This document shows, piece by piece, positions 1-10,082 of a stretch of 64,000 nucleotides of DNA. The notes under the pieces were generated by a model. That model saw only the letters and a list, made by a program, of their open reading frames with translations. It was not told where the DNA came from and did no database searches. The number at the start of each line of letters is the position of its first letter. Within the stretch, counting starts at the first letter, position 1. A program made the position numbers and the translations under genes. This DNA comes from Balanoglossus misakiensis. Its lineage: Eukaryota > Hemichordata. The stretch covers positions 496,001 through 560,000 of the forward strand of contig JBECUI020000024.1 in assembly GCA_040954595.2 (NCBI GenBank), read 5' to 3'.

Positions 1-1760
1 AAGGTTATATCTATGTTTGGTGTTGATATAGTGTTAAGTAGGTCAAAGGTCACCCAGAGGTCACCCACAATTTGGGCAGAAAATTTTGACCCAAAGTGGT
101 CCATGTCTAACAAAACCCAGACCTCTAGCCCTTTTGGTTAGTCCGGAATTAGGTATGCACATAAATAATGCATAAAGCAGGTGTCACAGGTGACCCAAAA
201 CTTTGGCTTTTCATTATGGCCCCCATACCTCCAAATGCCAAGGCTGTACCTGCTTTGGATGCCGATATATGCAAAAGTAGGTCAAAGGTCATCCGAGGTC
301 ACCCAACATTTGGGCAAAAAAATTTGACCCAATACTGGTTCATGTCCAACAAAAACCAAACCTCTAGGTCTATTGGTTCATCTGTATTTAGGTATGCGCA
401 TATTTAATGAGGTCCGCAGAGGTCAAAGGGGTCATGAAAAGTAGCGAAATTTTTTGATCGCATACAAATCCACATACATCAAAAACCAAACTTATAGCCC
501 TATTGGTTAGCCTGGAATTAGATATGCAGAAAAATGATGCGTCAAAAGTAGGTCAAAGGTCATTGCCAAAATGACCAAAATATTTATAGCTTATTCTTGG
601 CATATGATGATTCATATCCATAAAAAGAATTTCTGTGCTATCAAATTTTAGGCTAGAAAGGGAATTTTTACTTTTTAATCGTTTTTCACAAAATCCAATA
701 TGGCCGCCATAATCTTCGACCAATCACATTTACCTTCCCAAACTTGATAGACATCTGTTTAATGACCACACACACCAAATCTTGTGACTCAGTTATCGCC
801 GGTTCTTGAGAAGAAGATTTTTGAAATTTTACTAGGGTTTTTCGAAAATCCAATATGGCCGCCAAAATCTTCGACCAATCACAATGATCTTCGCAAACTT
901 GATAGACCTCAGTTTGGTGACCACATACCCCAAACCGCGTGACTCGGTTATCGCTGGTTCTGGAGAAGAAGATTTTTGAAATTTTTACCAGATTTCAGAA
1001 AAACAACTGTAGCAAAAAAACTGCAACATTGACAGCATAATTTCCAATTACAAAAATGTTTGCCAAAAGGTAGTCTACCTGCACGCCAAATTTGAAGTCG
1101 ATCTGACTTGTAGTTTCTGAGATCTGAGATTTGCATTTTTTCAGAAAATCCAATATGGCCGCCATGTCGCGGTCAAAGGTCATTGCCAAAATTACCAAAA
1201 TATTTGGGGTAGGTCCTGGCAGGGGTGATACCAATGTGCACAAAAATCAGAACTCTGGTACATTTAGAACAGGTAGAATGAGCTATATATGCATCCCTAT
1301 AGGTTAGCCTGGAAATAGATATGCAGAAATAATAATGTGTGAAAAGTAGGTCAAAGGTCAAGTGAAAAATCGCCAAAAATTTGTAACATATTTTAGTCAT
1401 ATGATGATTGATATCCATAAAAATAATTTGCATGCTATCAATGTATAGACTAGAAAAAGGAATTTCAATTTTTCACTGCTTTTTACAAAATCCAATATGG
1501 CCGCCATATTTTTCGACCAATCACAATGCTCTTTGCAAACCTGATAGACATCAGTGTAATGACCATACTCCCCGAATCTTGCGACTCAGTTATCGCCAGT
1601 TCTGGAGAAGATTGTTGGAGTTTTACTATGGTTTTTCGAAAATCCAATATGGCCGCCATAATCTTCGACCAATCACAATGGTCTTGGCAAACTTAGTAAA
1701 AATTGTGGCAAAAAAACTGGAACATGGACAGCATAATGTCCAATTACAAAAATGATGGGC
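1..1760. repeat. Mosaic dispersed repeat with 155-bp sub-repeats
   Basis: No credible gene is present. The stretch is built of related segments. One kind carries the phrase 'tattggttagcctggaattagatatgc' in several variants and is also found, diverged, inside the large inverted repeat near 18730-19000 and 34000-34340. Another kind is a unit of about 155 bp that starts with a CCAATATGGCCGCC motif; the motif occurs at 695, 850, 1150, 1492 and 1644, and the first two copies are exactly 155 bp apart. Short open frames here are uninformative. The family is not one I can name. Confidence 0.75.
40..1360 (+). promoter_or_regulatory. Cluster of DR1 nuclear-receptor-type motifs in the repeat
   Basis: Perfect direct repeats AGGTCA-A-AGGTCA (DR1 spacing) occur at 40-52, 279-291, 550-562 and 1348-1360. 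A one-mismatch copy lies at 1170-1182. An additional AGGTCA half-site follows the first copy at 58-63. DR1 is the classical recognition sequence for HNF4/RXR/COUP-type receptors. Binding here is inference only; what is seen is the motif recurring because it belongs to the repeat consensus. Confidence 0.55.
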
Positions 1761-1839
1761 AGAAGGTAGACTACAAACTATTATGATTACACACTAATCC
1801 ACATGCATCATTACACATGCAGTAGTTGAGGGCGAAATA

Positions 1840-2945
1840 CAAAGTTAGAATGGACACATTATGTGATTGGTTAATTAGTCACAAGTGATGTGTGGATTGG
1901 TTGTAAATAGTTGAAAATTTTCATCTGAATCAGTGAAAGTTTTGACAGAGGTATTTGTTTGGCTATAAACATATCTTTATTTAAGTGAACAGATCTGTAT
2001 ATTACATTCATTAACTGTGAAGAGGATGTAGTATAGATATACCAATATATTGAGCTGTATAAACGGAGTGTTAACCCAACACGTCTATGGGGTATGAATC
2101 TGAAAGCAACTTCATCCTACGCACTTGAATCCGAAAACGAATCTGACTCCAGCAGAGGCGTTGACCTGAATCCGGTGAGTAACACGTATACAATTACATG
2201 CAGTTTTTAAATGTGGTACGAATGAGAGAATCGGTGGTTTGAACGTATAATACTTGGTGATGTTGGTTATGAAGTTGTTGTTTAACCAATGGTAGTGTGA
2301 TTTTGTTTGTTTGTGAGACGATGGCAGTTTTGTAAGATGTTTTGTATTTTCGTCTCGAGCGAATTCCAATATGGCGGCTATCGTAACGTGTCGAGATTGC
2401 TTACTGTATGTAAAGAATCCATGGTACCGTAAGCATGCATGTTTTGGCAAATGTTATATATGTTGAGATGGTGGAGTTTGCTGGATTAAATAGAACAATT
2501 AGAGGCTGAGTAAATCAGAGTTTCTAGTGCGTTCCATTCAAGTTGAAATTACGAGATAAGCTTCTTTTTGCAGTCAATGTACAAATGATTATTTAGACTG
2601 GAAAGGGTTTAAGCAAGCGAATCTCTTGAGCGGAAGTGTAGAATTCGGGCGATCGGTGTGTCATGCGTATGTTACGTACAAGCGTTGGTAAAGTATTATT
2701 TCTGGGATGTGTATTTGTAAAAAAAATAAACTGTGTTATATTTATGGATTGGCTTTTCCAAATACGTAAATACTGCATTTATTTCTGTGAATATTGTATG
2801 TTTATGTGATCAAAAGCCCAGGGGTTATCATTGTAATTTTTATCAGTTAAATCGATTTGTTTTTTGATAATTGAAAGGAATTTTGCTTCAAATATTGAAC
2901 AATCTGTGTGAGTACAAAACAGAAACATTGCTGGATTATTTGTTG
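1840..2945 (+). repeat. Promoter/first-exon-like segment duplicated in inverted copy at 61020-61825
   Basis: From about 2110 to 2945 this sequence aligns, with moderate divergence, to the reverse strand of 61825 down to 61020. Shared blocks include TCCGAAAACGAATC near 2133, a CCAATATGGCGG block at 2366-2378, GAATTCGGGCGATCGG near 2642, and TCTGTGTGAGTACA near 2902. Upstream, 1855-2070 contains several ATTGG (inverted CCAAT) boxes and a TATA-like GTATAAA near 2058. This is consistent with a promoter and first exon that were duplicated. Confidence 0.6.
2094..2174 (+). CDS. Candidate first coding exon (27 codons), unidentified
   Basis: An ATG at 2094 opens a 27-codon frame that ends exactly at a strong donor (CCG|GTGAGT, donor at 2175). 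It lies about 35 bp downstream of a TATA-like sequence. In the inverted copy (61820-61755, minus) an ATG-initiated frame also runs through the same SENES peptide into a GT dinucleotide, which is the main support. The exon ends in phase 0, so it cannot splice directly to the phase-1 EGF exon at 3089 without an intermediate exon. No domain is recognised. It could be an untranslated leader with a chance frame. Confidence 0.3.
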
Positions 2946-2954
2946 TTTAGTTGT

Positions 2955-3003
2955 AGTGAATCAACGTTGACAGCACACAACTTCCATTCCGTTTGTAAGA
3001 AAT
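2955..3003 (+). mobile_element. Fragment of the hairpin MITE found at 63052-63304
   Basis: Positions 2955-3003 match one terminal arm of the palindromic element at 63083-63130 (shared words AGTGAATCAACGTT and CTTCCATYCCGTTTGTA). Only one arm is present, so this is a truncated copy lying in the intron just upstream of the EGF exon. Confidence 0.55.
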
Positions 3004-3088
3004 GAATCTGCAAGTGGGTTTAGTTCTTGTCTAATACAAATGGTTCGTCAGGTAGAATAATGTGATGTGATTTTATTCTTGTGTCTAG

Positions 3089-3217
3089 ATAAATGTGAAG
3101 GGTTCTGCTCAAACAATGCTGTTTGCATCAAGGACAGTGATGGCAATCCTGTTTGTGAATGTACTGATGAATATCAAGGTGAAACTTGCCGCCAGAGAAT
3201 ACCAATGCAAGTTAAAG
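3089..3217 (+). CDS. EGF-domain exon of a type I membrane receptor (C-terminal part)
   Basis: Bounded by an acceptor (TTGTGTCTAG, ending 3088) and a donor (AAAG|GTGTGT at 3218), with phase 1 at both ends, which is the usual symmetric phase of EGF exons. It encodes one EGF module with all six cysteines in order: C-x3-C-x5-C-x9-C-x-C-x8-C, ending YQGETC. The next exon continues in phase into a transmembrane segment, so this is the membrane-proximal extracellular module. Upstream exons are not identified and probably lie outside the window or beyond the repeats. The family cannot be named; LDL-receptor-related or other EGF-rich receptors are possible. Confidence 0.75.
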
Positions 3218-3484
3218 GTGTGTATACATTTCTTTGTTATTTAATAACTCAAGATTGAAAAACAATATTCACTAAAGTTTACACATTTGTTTGATCTACA
3301 TGATTACAGTTTACGTTGTCTTGAAAATATTTGTGAAAATGGTGAAACTGCAACATCTGCAGTATAACTAGATTTTTGGTCAACTAACCATTTTACAATA
3401 GTTAAGCATCATAATGAATGGTTGTCTTGCTTTTATCGTAGCATATCGCCCCCGTGACAAATAGAAATATTTAAACTCTTACAG

Positions 3485-3581
3485 ATTCCTCCGTTGACAC
3501 AGCTGTCATCATTGGTGGTGTTGCGGGAGGTTTAGCGGCTGTGTTAGTGCTTGGTGTAATAATGTTACTCATGTACCAACG
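3485..3581 (+). CDS. Transmembrane exon of the same receptor
   Basis: The acceptor TTACAG ends at 3484 and the donor CG|GTAAGT begins at 3582. Reading continues from phase 1 and leaves in phase 2. The translation begins DSSVDTAVIIGG, runs through about 23 uninterrupted hydrophobic or small residues (IIGGVAGGLAAVLVLGVIML), and stops at a basic MYQR, which is a typical stop-transfer boundary. The GG and GxxxG-like small residues suggest helix packing, but that is inference. Confidence 0.78.
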
Positions 3582-3933
3582 GTAAGTTATTTAGTACTAC
3601 CAGAGTAGAATCGAGACAGCTGTAGAAATGTTGCCCATCAGAAAACTGGGAATTTACCTGTATCTTTCCATACATGCATGAGGCAACGTGAAAAATAATC
3701 ACATCTGTATCGTGGAAGCAAATTTATTCAAAGAGTTCATGCATAGACCTATTCGCGTATAGGGTAACTGCAGTGCATCATGGTATAATTTGCGTTCAAC
3801 ATGCATGGCGGCTAACAAGGCAAAGTCACGCGACCAGACCGCAAAGTGTCCAACAACCACCTGCGTTATTCTACAGTAGTAACAACATCACAACAAATCC
3901 CACATTGATGATGTTCAACTATTTGACATTTAG

Positions 3934-4198
3934 GTGTGCTCTTGGAGGAAAGAAACATCCAGGCTGGGAAGAACAAGAGGCAACTATGGATATCCATTGG
4001 TTTGATGATACAGATGATGTTGATAGCAAGGCAGGGAAAAGTGTGGAAGATGAGGAAGCCTTCAGAGAAATCTATCACTACAATCCCATGTATAGTGGCG
4101 ACAGTGGTAGTGCCAGTGGAAGTGAGGAATGGAGACCAAGGCCTCTTAAGAGTAGAAATGAACTATTTCATGAGAGTCACGGAGACAGATACTTCTAA
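3934..4198 (+). CDS. Cytoplasmic tail exon with NPMY motif and stop codon
   Basis: The acceptor ACATTTAG ends at 3933; the first base completes an Arg codon from the preceding exon. The exon encodes about 88 residues, RCALGGKKHPGW onward, rich in acidic and serine residues, and ends RYF-TAA at 4196-4198. It contains YNPMY (codons at 4079-4093). NPxY is the established sorting and PTB-domain signal in LDL-receptor-family tails, so endocytic trafficking is a reasonable inference. Three exons in consistent phase make the gene's 3' end well supported. An open frame extends upstream of 3934 but is intronic. Confidence 0.78.
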
Positions 4199-5827
4199 TG
4201 TGCCATCTCTGTGTGTACATGTATGGTATAATTCAAATGATAACTAGAATGGTTTTCATTTTGTGAGTTGACACAGTACTGTGATAAGCTTGGTATAATC
4301 CCATAAATGATAACAATAATAGTTATGCTTTGTCAGACGACAGTACTGTGATAAGCGCACATTAAATTGGTTGGAGTGAAACAGATCTTTATTATTACAC
4401 TCTTAGCAACATCTGAATGAAATGATCATAAATAATCATCTTTAAAGTATGTTGGTTATAAGGCTATATATTTTACATATTTTAAAGAATTTTCCTTAAA
4501 AATTTGTTATGACTTATTATAAGGTATTGTGTAATGAAAAAGATATGATAATACGAGAATTCCTAAACAACAACATATTTTTGTTGAATTTGGAGGACAA
4601 ATTTTACAGTGTACCAATTCAGCTCTCCCTTTGCATGCTGACTTGCTTCTGTATTCATACAAGGCAGCATTTATCCTTAACTTGATCAGATAGAAGGTCT
4701 TTTCATCCAAATGCATAGATTATGAATTATTTCTCTCAATATATTCAGTGACTACCTCCCGATGATATATATCCTCCTGAATTAGTGCTTCAAATTTTGA
4801 TATTTTTCTTGATATTTTTCTTTAATTTGACTTCAACCGTCACCATTCTCCAAGACTGTAAAAGAAGGGAGATGATGATTAACTATTATCAATTTTTTTG
4901 CCCCTTGTACTGTCTTTACAACTGGCCGTATAAATCTGATATTTGTTTGGCATGCGAATTTTGGAATATGGATGTGTATGATCACAATTATAAGATCCTC
5001 AAAATAAAAGATCCTATCATTTCATTTGGTTAATAACCAGTTCATAGGTGAATGGAAATATAGTTACTCACTTTGAGACCTGACATGTATATATAATAAT
5101 TCAAAGTATTTATTCGCATATTTTTATATTATTCATGGTGTTATAGATCAATGGAAATTTTTCAAATTAAATTCATGTATATAAAATGTAACAATGTAAT
5201 GTCATATGTGAAACCCTTAATCTTGATATTGTAATTCATTGTAGAATATGATTATATTGTGTTATTCACTCAACTTGTGCATGTATGTTTAAGATTCATG
5301 CAAAATTACTTTTTTATACAAACTGTTCCTTTTTGTGTTGTTCGGAGGTGACAACTCATCAACAATGAAATAAGTTTGGGAAATTTTTGAACAAAGTCAT
5401 GAAGTGGAAGTACTATAAATAAGTTTAATATCTGTTTGAGTTGTCCTGCCATAAGTCAACATTTTTAGCTTATACAAATACTGGTGCAACTACAGAACAG
5501 TTGAAGAATTTCATCATTATATTTATGTTTTAATTACAAGTATATCAATTGTACCTTTTCCTTATATTAAAAGCATATTTTTATTATAATATTTAACTGA
5601 GTTCTTTGTCTACTTTTTTAAACTGACAATTTGTCAGTCATTACCATAACCCTGGAGTGTATTTCACTGTGTCCAGAGATTCTTCTGTAGTTGTTATAAT
5701 AAGACATCAAACCAGGTCCAATAATCAATATTACTCAAGCTAAGCTAATTACCAGGTCCAGGTTCAAAAAAGAAATAAGAGAAAAACTTACAATTTCAAC
5801 AGGATCATCTTGAACCACTGCTAAGTG
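4199..5827 (+). other. 3' UTR and AT-rich intergenic DNA
   Basis: No coding signal is visible. The sequence is strongly AT-rich. A short direct repeat (ACAGTACTGTGATAAGC, itself containing the palindrome ACAGTACTGT) occurs near 4275 and 4340. An ATTAAA hexamer at 4361 could be the polyadenylation signal of the receptor gene, but there are several alternatives and none is decisive. Confidence 0.4.
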
Positions 5828-6286
5828 GTAGTACTCGCACAGGGGGGCTGCAAACATGAAAGTTATAAAAGGCGGAGTTCCTGCATTTTCCCCCAATAAA
5901 CATTAATTGATGAACAGTCTTTGTGCTTGTTTATTTTTCTGTGTTACCTCCACCTGTCTTAGCAGTTGCTAATCCAGAATACAAACTATTGCATTTCCCA
6001 TTAAGCACCTGCTAACGACTTAATCTGTGTGCCCCATCCACGGATTTAGTGGATTAAGTAAACATCGGTCAGTTCTCACTTGGTAAGAGAATACCCAGTA
6101 CTCGCTGACCGATGTTTACTTTATTAACTTAATCCATGGATGGGGCACACAGATTAAGTCGTTAGCAATGGGAAATGGATAGCTTTTATTCTGGATTAGC
6201 AAATGATAAGACAGGTTGGGAAAACGCAGAATGGAACGTACTTCGCCATTTATAACTTTCATGTTTGCAGCCCCTGTGGTACTAGG
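5828..6286. mobile_element. Long hairpin (foldback/MITE-like) element
   Basis: The two halves are inverted copies. GCTGCAAACATGAAAGTTAT at about 5848 pairs with its complement at about 6252, CACAGATTAAGTCGTTAGC-type sequence pairs across the centre, and the inner stem AGTAAACATCGGTCAG/CTGACCGATGTTTACT flanks a loop at about 6073-6103. No open frame is contained. The arms differ by small indels, so the copy is not fresh. Superfamily unknown. Confidence 0.75.
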
Positions 6287-6289
6287 TGT

Positions 6290-6913
6290 CGGAAATGGGT
6301 AAGCACACCCTTCCAGCATGCTACACCCGTTAAGACTGACCCAAAGAGACATATTTAAGTTGAATTTGACTTAACTAACAAATTACTGTTGCAAGTCAAA
6401 TCCATATTTTGACTTTATCTCTGACTGAGCGCAGCGTTGTCTGAGAGACACTCCACGTCTTCCTCTTCACAAGCAGCCCACTTCAAGTTTCAGCAACATC
6501 CATAATAGTCCTAAAGTTGAGGTGCCAGTTAAAATTAGGTTTTTGGACCAAACTGGAATAGCTGCCGAAGTTTGGTATTTCAAATGATTGTCAGGTCACC
6601 TGTTTATTATATGACTGTGAGGTTTCTAACAAAAGGGAGATGACATACAATCACAAGTGTAAATCCAATATTGAACATTACTTAAAGGGACAAATTGTTC
6701 AAATCCTCTTTTGAGCTTATTTGGTCAATTTTGTTTGATATGAAATGTGCCTATTATGCTGTTTGACTTCTTTAAACATGCTTAAATACTGGCCAATAAA
6801 TAACTCCACTATGTTTGAAATTAAACCAGATAGTACAATAATACATTCCAAATGTCATCTGTGATAACATCATGCTTTGGACTTTTTTACTTTATATATT
6901 ACATAACATGTTA
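6290..6913. other. Unannotated AT-rich stretch
   Basis: I see no coding potential, RNA gene or clear repeat structure here. Confidence 0.4.
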
Positions 6914-7092
6914 CGGAGGGGGGAGAGAGGTGAGAAAAGGAATGTGAGAAAGGAGAAGAAAAGCAAGAGGGCGGAAATGAGAATGTCAGGATGGAAAGGG
7001 AATGAGGAGAGGACTTTGACAGAAGGGGAGGGGAGAGACCGAATAAGTGAAGGTGAGAGAGGAAGTGGTTAGACAGGAAGAAAGGGAAATTA
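6914..7092 (+). repeat. Polypurine (GA-rich) tract
   Basis: About 170 bases are almost wholly G and A on the plus strand, with irregular GGGAGAG/AGGAAG-type words. Such homopurine tracts can adopt triplex (H-DNA) structure. The short open frames through it are compositional artefacts. Confidence 0.7.
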
Positions 7093-7101
7093 AAGCTCAA
7101 T

Positions 7102-7160
7102 CACCACCACCACCACCACCACCACAATCATCATCATCACCATCATTGCCATCATCATTC
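7102..7160 (+). repeat. (CAC)n/(CAT)n microsatellite
   Basis: Uninterrupted CAC triplets grade into ATC/CAT triplets immediately after the polypurine tract. Confidence 0.9.
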
Positions 7161-7185
7161 TGGAGGCATCGTGGCCTGTATTGGC

Positions 7186-7625
7186 CCATGGGCATCATGG
7201 GCCAAAAAAACTGATTCAGTGTAAATGTGCATAAACCACACTTTTGTACGAACTCCTGTAACCGGTGACGCAAGTCGTGAGTGGATTTGTGGGCGTGTCG
7301 CGACCTTTTCTGTGAACGTGATGCAGAGTGATATATTGATGACCCCCAGCCACCCCCACACCCTTTGGTAACACACTTCTTAAACTTTCTTTACATAGAA
7401 TGGACTTCTCAAACCTTCCTTACCAAAGTTCTGATTAAAGATATCTATCTTCTAGGGTACTACCAACAGCGTTTCACGTGACTGTAGACAAGCATCAAGT
7501 ACCTGTACACAGACAAGGGCGTGCGCGCGTCCACAATAATTTAAAACGAATGTTTCCACCGCCGTGTGTTTTATGCACATAAACACTGAATCAGCTTTAA
7601 TATTGTCCCATGATGCCCCGTGAGT
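7186..7625. mobile_element. Inverted-repeat (MITE-like) element
   Basis: CTGATTCAGTGTAAATGTGC at about 7211 is complemented at about 7570-7592. Outer words GGGCATCATGGG (about 7191) and CCCATGATGCCC (about 7607) are also complementary. The interior is unrelated between arms. It looks like a decayed non-autonomous DNA element. Confidence 0.6.
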
Positions 7626-7639
7626 TGTCAGGGTACCAA

Positions 7640-8890
7640 ACTGACAATGCTGGAGAAAAAATGAAGTGTTGACATGCATGTTGTTGAGGGGTTTCACAAT
7701 GCATGTTACGGACGCTGGTTTCTCTTAGCAATAGAGTAGAGGCGTAAGGATGGGTTGATCTTGTGATTAAGAATTTTGGCAAAGAAACAGAAATTGTGTC
7801 ATTTAGTTTTGTATTAAACCCTATTCGCGTATTTTGTGTTAAAGCACGAAATACTGCAATAATGAGATACGGTAGTATTTAACACATATAATATATGATA
7901 TAATATAGCTTTATCAATACCAGTGAATTTTGTGACGTCATTGCTGTACATTTTTTTATCTTTTATTTAAAACGCACAATGTTACATCAACAAATCAAAA
8001 GAAGAAACGAACTGAAAACTCACATCATAGCTTCAAAATTTATTACACTTTCTGGATGGTTGCATGATTCCTAAGGTTTGTATACCTTCAACCTCAATGT
8101 CACGCGGGAGGATTGGTGTTGGGAATGTAACGGGGAATTAAACTCTATCGATGGGGATAACTCGCTTGGCTAATACTGAGAGGTACCTATATGGAATCGT
8201 GCTGACGTCCAGATACATCGACACGAACACTGGGTATTTATGGTAGCAACTGAGAATATAAGAATTTAATGAAATAAACCTACTCGACCACTTGCGTTCT
8301 GAGGACAAGAAGGACACAAATAGTCCGCCATCCAAAAGACCGTTCCAGCATTTTATTTTTACCCGCCAAAAGACGCGGAGATATATTTTTAGATGAATGA
8401 TCCATGCATACTCTGATTGCATAGTACTTGTCTTCCTTGTGTTCCTTAAAACAATGAATGTATTGTATTTTCTTTTCTTTTCATCAGGAATGCGATAACT
8501 TTCTTAACACTTCAAAAGTTTCTTTACTCTTCAATCACTTCTGTCTCAACTTTTAAGTTTAACTTTTACTTCCAAATCTCAGGTCACAAACTCTATAGAC
8601 TGCTAAACAATTTTCTTCCTAGTGTTGTATGCGCCACTTGTGAATTTTTGCGAGTGAGATTCACGGGCGTTTGAGCACAATTTATACAAAATATGTTTAT
8701 CGCCATTAGAAAAACGTTCGCGTAGAATCAATGACGTCATGGTAAATTTTAGCTGCATGCTCCAATAGGGATGATAGGGAGACTACTTGTTGTAGAGCAC
8801 CTGAAAATATACGTATTTCGTCACTTCCTTTATGCGAAATTTAATTCTTAACGGCATCTTAGTTTTAAGATTTGTGATTCCTTTTTTCTT
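7640..8890. other. Unannotated intergenic stretch
   Basis: No recognisable protein, RNA or repeat family was found. Short open frames on the minus strand (for example 8138-8422) show no domain-like composition. Confidence 0.35.
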
Positions 8891-8892
8891 CA

Positions 8893-9190
8893 GTTGTACA
8901 TTTGCATCACAGGATACTTCTTTGTAGACTATCGAACCTTGGCATCTCAGACACAGTACTAACATGGTTTACATCTTACCTTCAATATAGATATCAAACT
9001 GTAATCATCGAAAACACTGCAAGTTCACAGTCACCTCTCGTATATGGGGTGCCACTGCCCCTCTGTTGTTCACCATTTATATAGCCCCACTTTATAGTAA
9101 ACCGATTCGTCCCCACATCCTACAATTTCATCAGTACGCGGATGATAACCAGCGATACCTCGCCTTTTCCCATCAAGATTCAACCTCTGA
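8893..9190 (+). pseudogene. Decayed LINE reverse-transcriptase fragment (CR1/L2-like)
   Basis: The translation gives GISDTVLTWFTSYLQ-like sequence. This is followed by GVP at the position of the usual GVPQGSxLGP motif, a deletion/frameshift, LFTIYIAPLYS, and then the catalytic-loop equivalent QYADDNQRYLAF in another frame near 9133. This is RT motif B through C of CR1/L2/Jockey-type non-LTR retrotransposons. Both ends are missing and the frame is broken, so it is a relic. It belongs to the same general clade as the better-preserved copy at 57850. Confidence 0.75.
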
Positions 9191-10082
9191 CGTTCCTGTC
9201 TTCTAAGGATTGTTGAACTTTAATTCATGCAGTTTGTTGTTACGGCCGGTCGTCCTCCGGACGTTTACCTCATCGGCTTCTGTGGGGAATCAGCCACGTC
9301 CGAAAGCTGACGGCGTACATTCTCTCCATCTCCTTCTCCACCCAACATATTCATAAAGTCCGAGAGAGGTACCCGGCAGATCGTAAACCTTTCGTAGACA
9401 GAGACTTGCAAGAAGTTTTCCGAGTAACACAAAGTTCTGGTTTATTACTGGTCACACGTAAGAATTACACGACTCGATCCATGCTCGTTGACTCCCATCA
9501 CGGATCTCCGGTGATAAATGTGTGATCTCAAATTTCACCACACCTTATTAATACGTTAGTCAAGTATTAAGTCATAAAAGGAACACGTCATCTTGATATT
9601 TCTTAAACATGAACTTAGCGCGTGATATCTCTATCTCGTTCTGACATGTATCAATTACACAATCTTGTTTACTCTGGGTCAAGTACCAATGTCAATACTG
9701 GACTAAAACCATATAAGTGAATGACTTCTTACGTAATCATAAACAAGATCTATGATCGTTAAAACTCAATCGTGACACTTGTATTACCGCTGGTTTCTCA
9801 TGATTGTTCATGCATCGGGGAATCTGTAGCGATGAGGTAACGGGCTCTGACGAGAACCGTGATCCACGGAGAAACGTATCTGATTTACGTTCATTTATTG
9901 TCCGGAATTATTATAGTACATCAAATACGCCCAGTAAAGTACATGAGGAAGGGAACGAGCTCAGTAGCCTGAGGTACTCCCATCTCCCGTTAGATTATTC
10001 TCCCCTAACTTTGGAAACAAAGTTCTCTTATAATTACTTTTCTCAAGGCGTGGTTAACCATGTAAAATATCACAAATACATG
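9191..10082. other. Unidentified stretch between LINE relic and satellite
   Basis: The sequence has somewhat higher GC than its neighbours in 9235-9420 and includes one open frame of 93 codons (9804-10085) with no recognisable domain. A decayed LTR or other repeat is possible but cannot be shown without a second copy. Confidence 0.3.

Noticed and set aside
6870-7100. Open frames through the polypurine tract
   Set aside because: Pure compositional effect of a GA-rich strand; no start or splice context.
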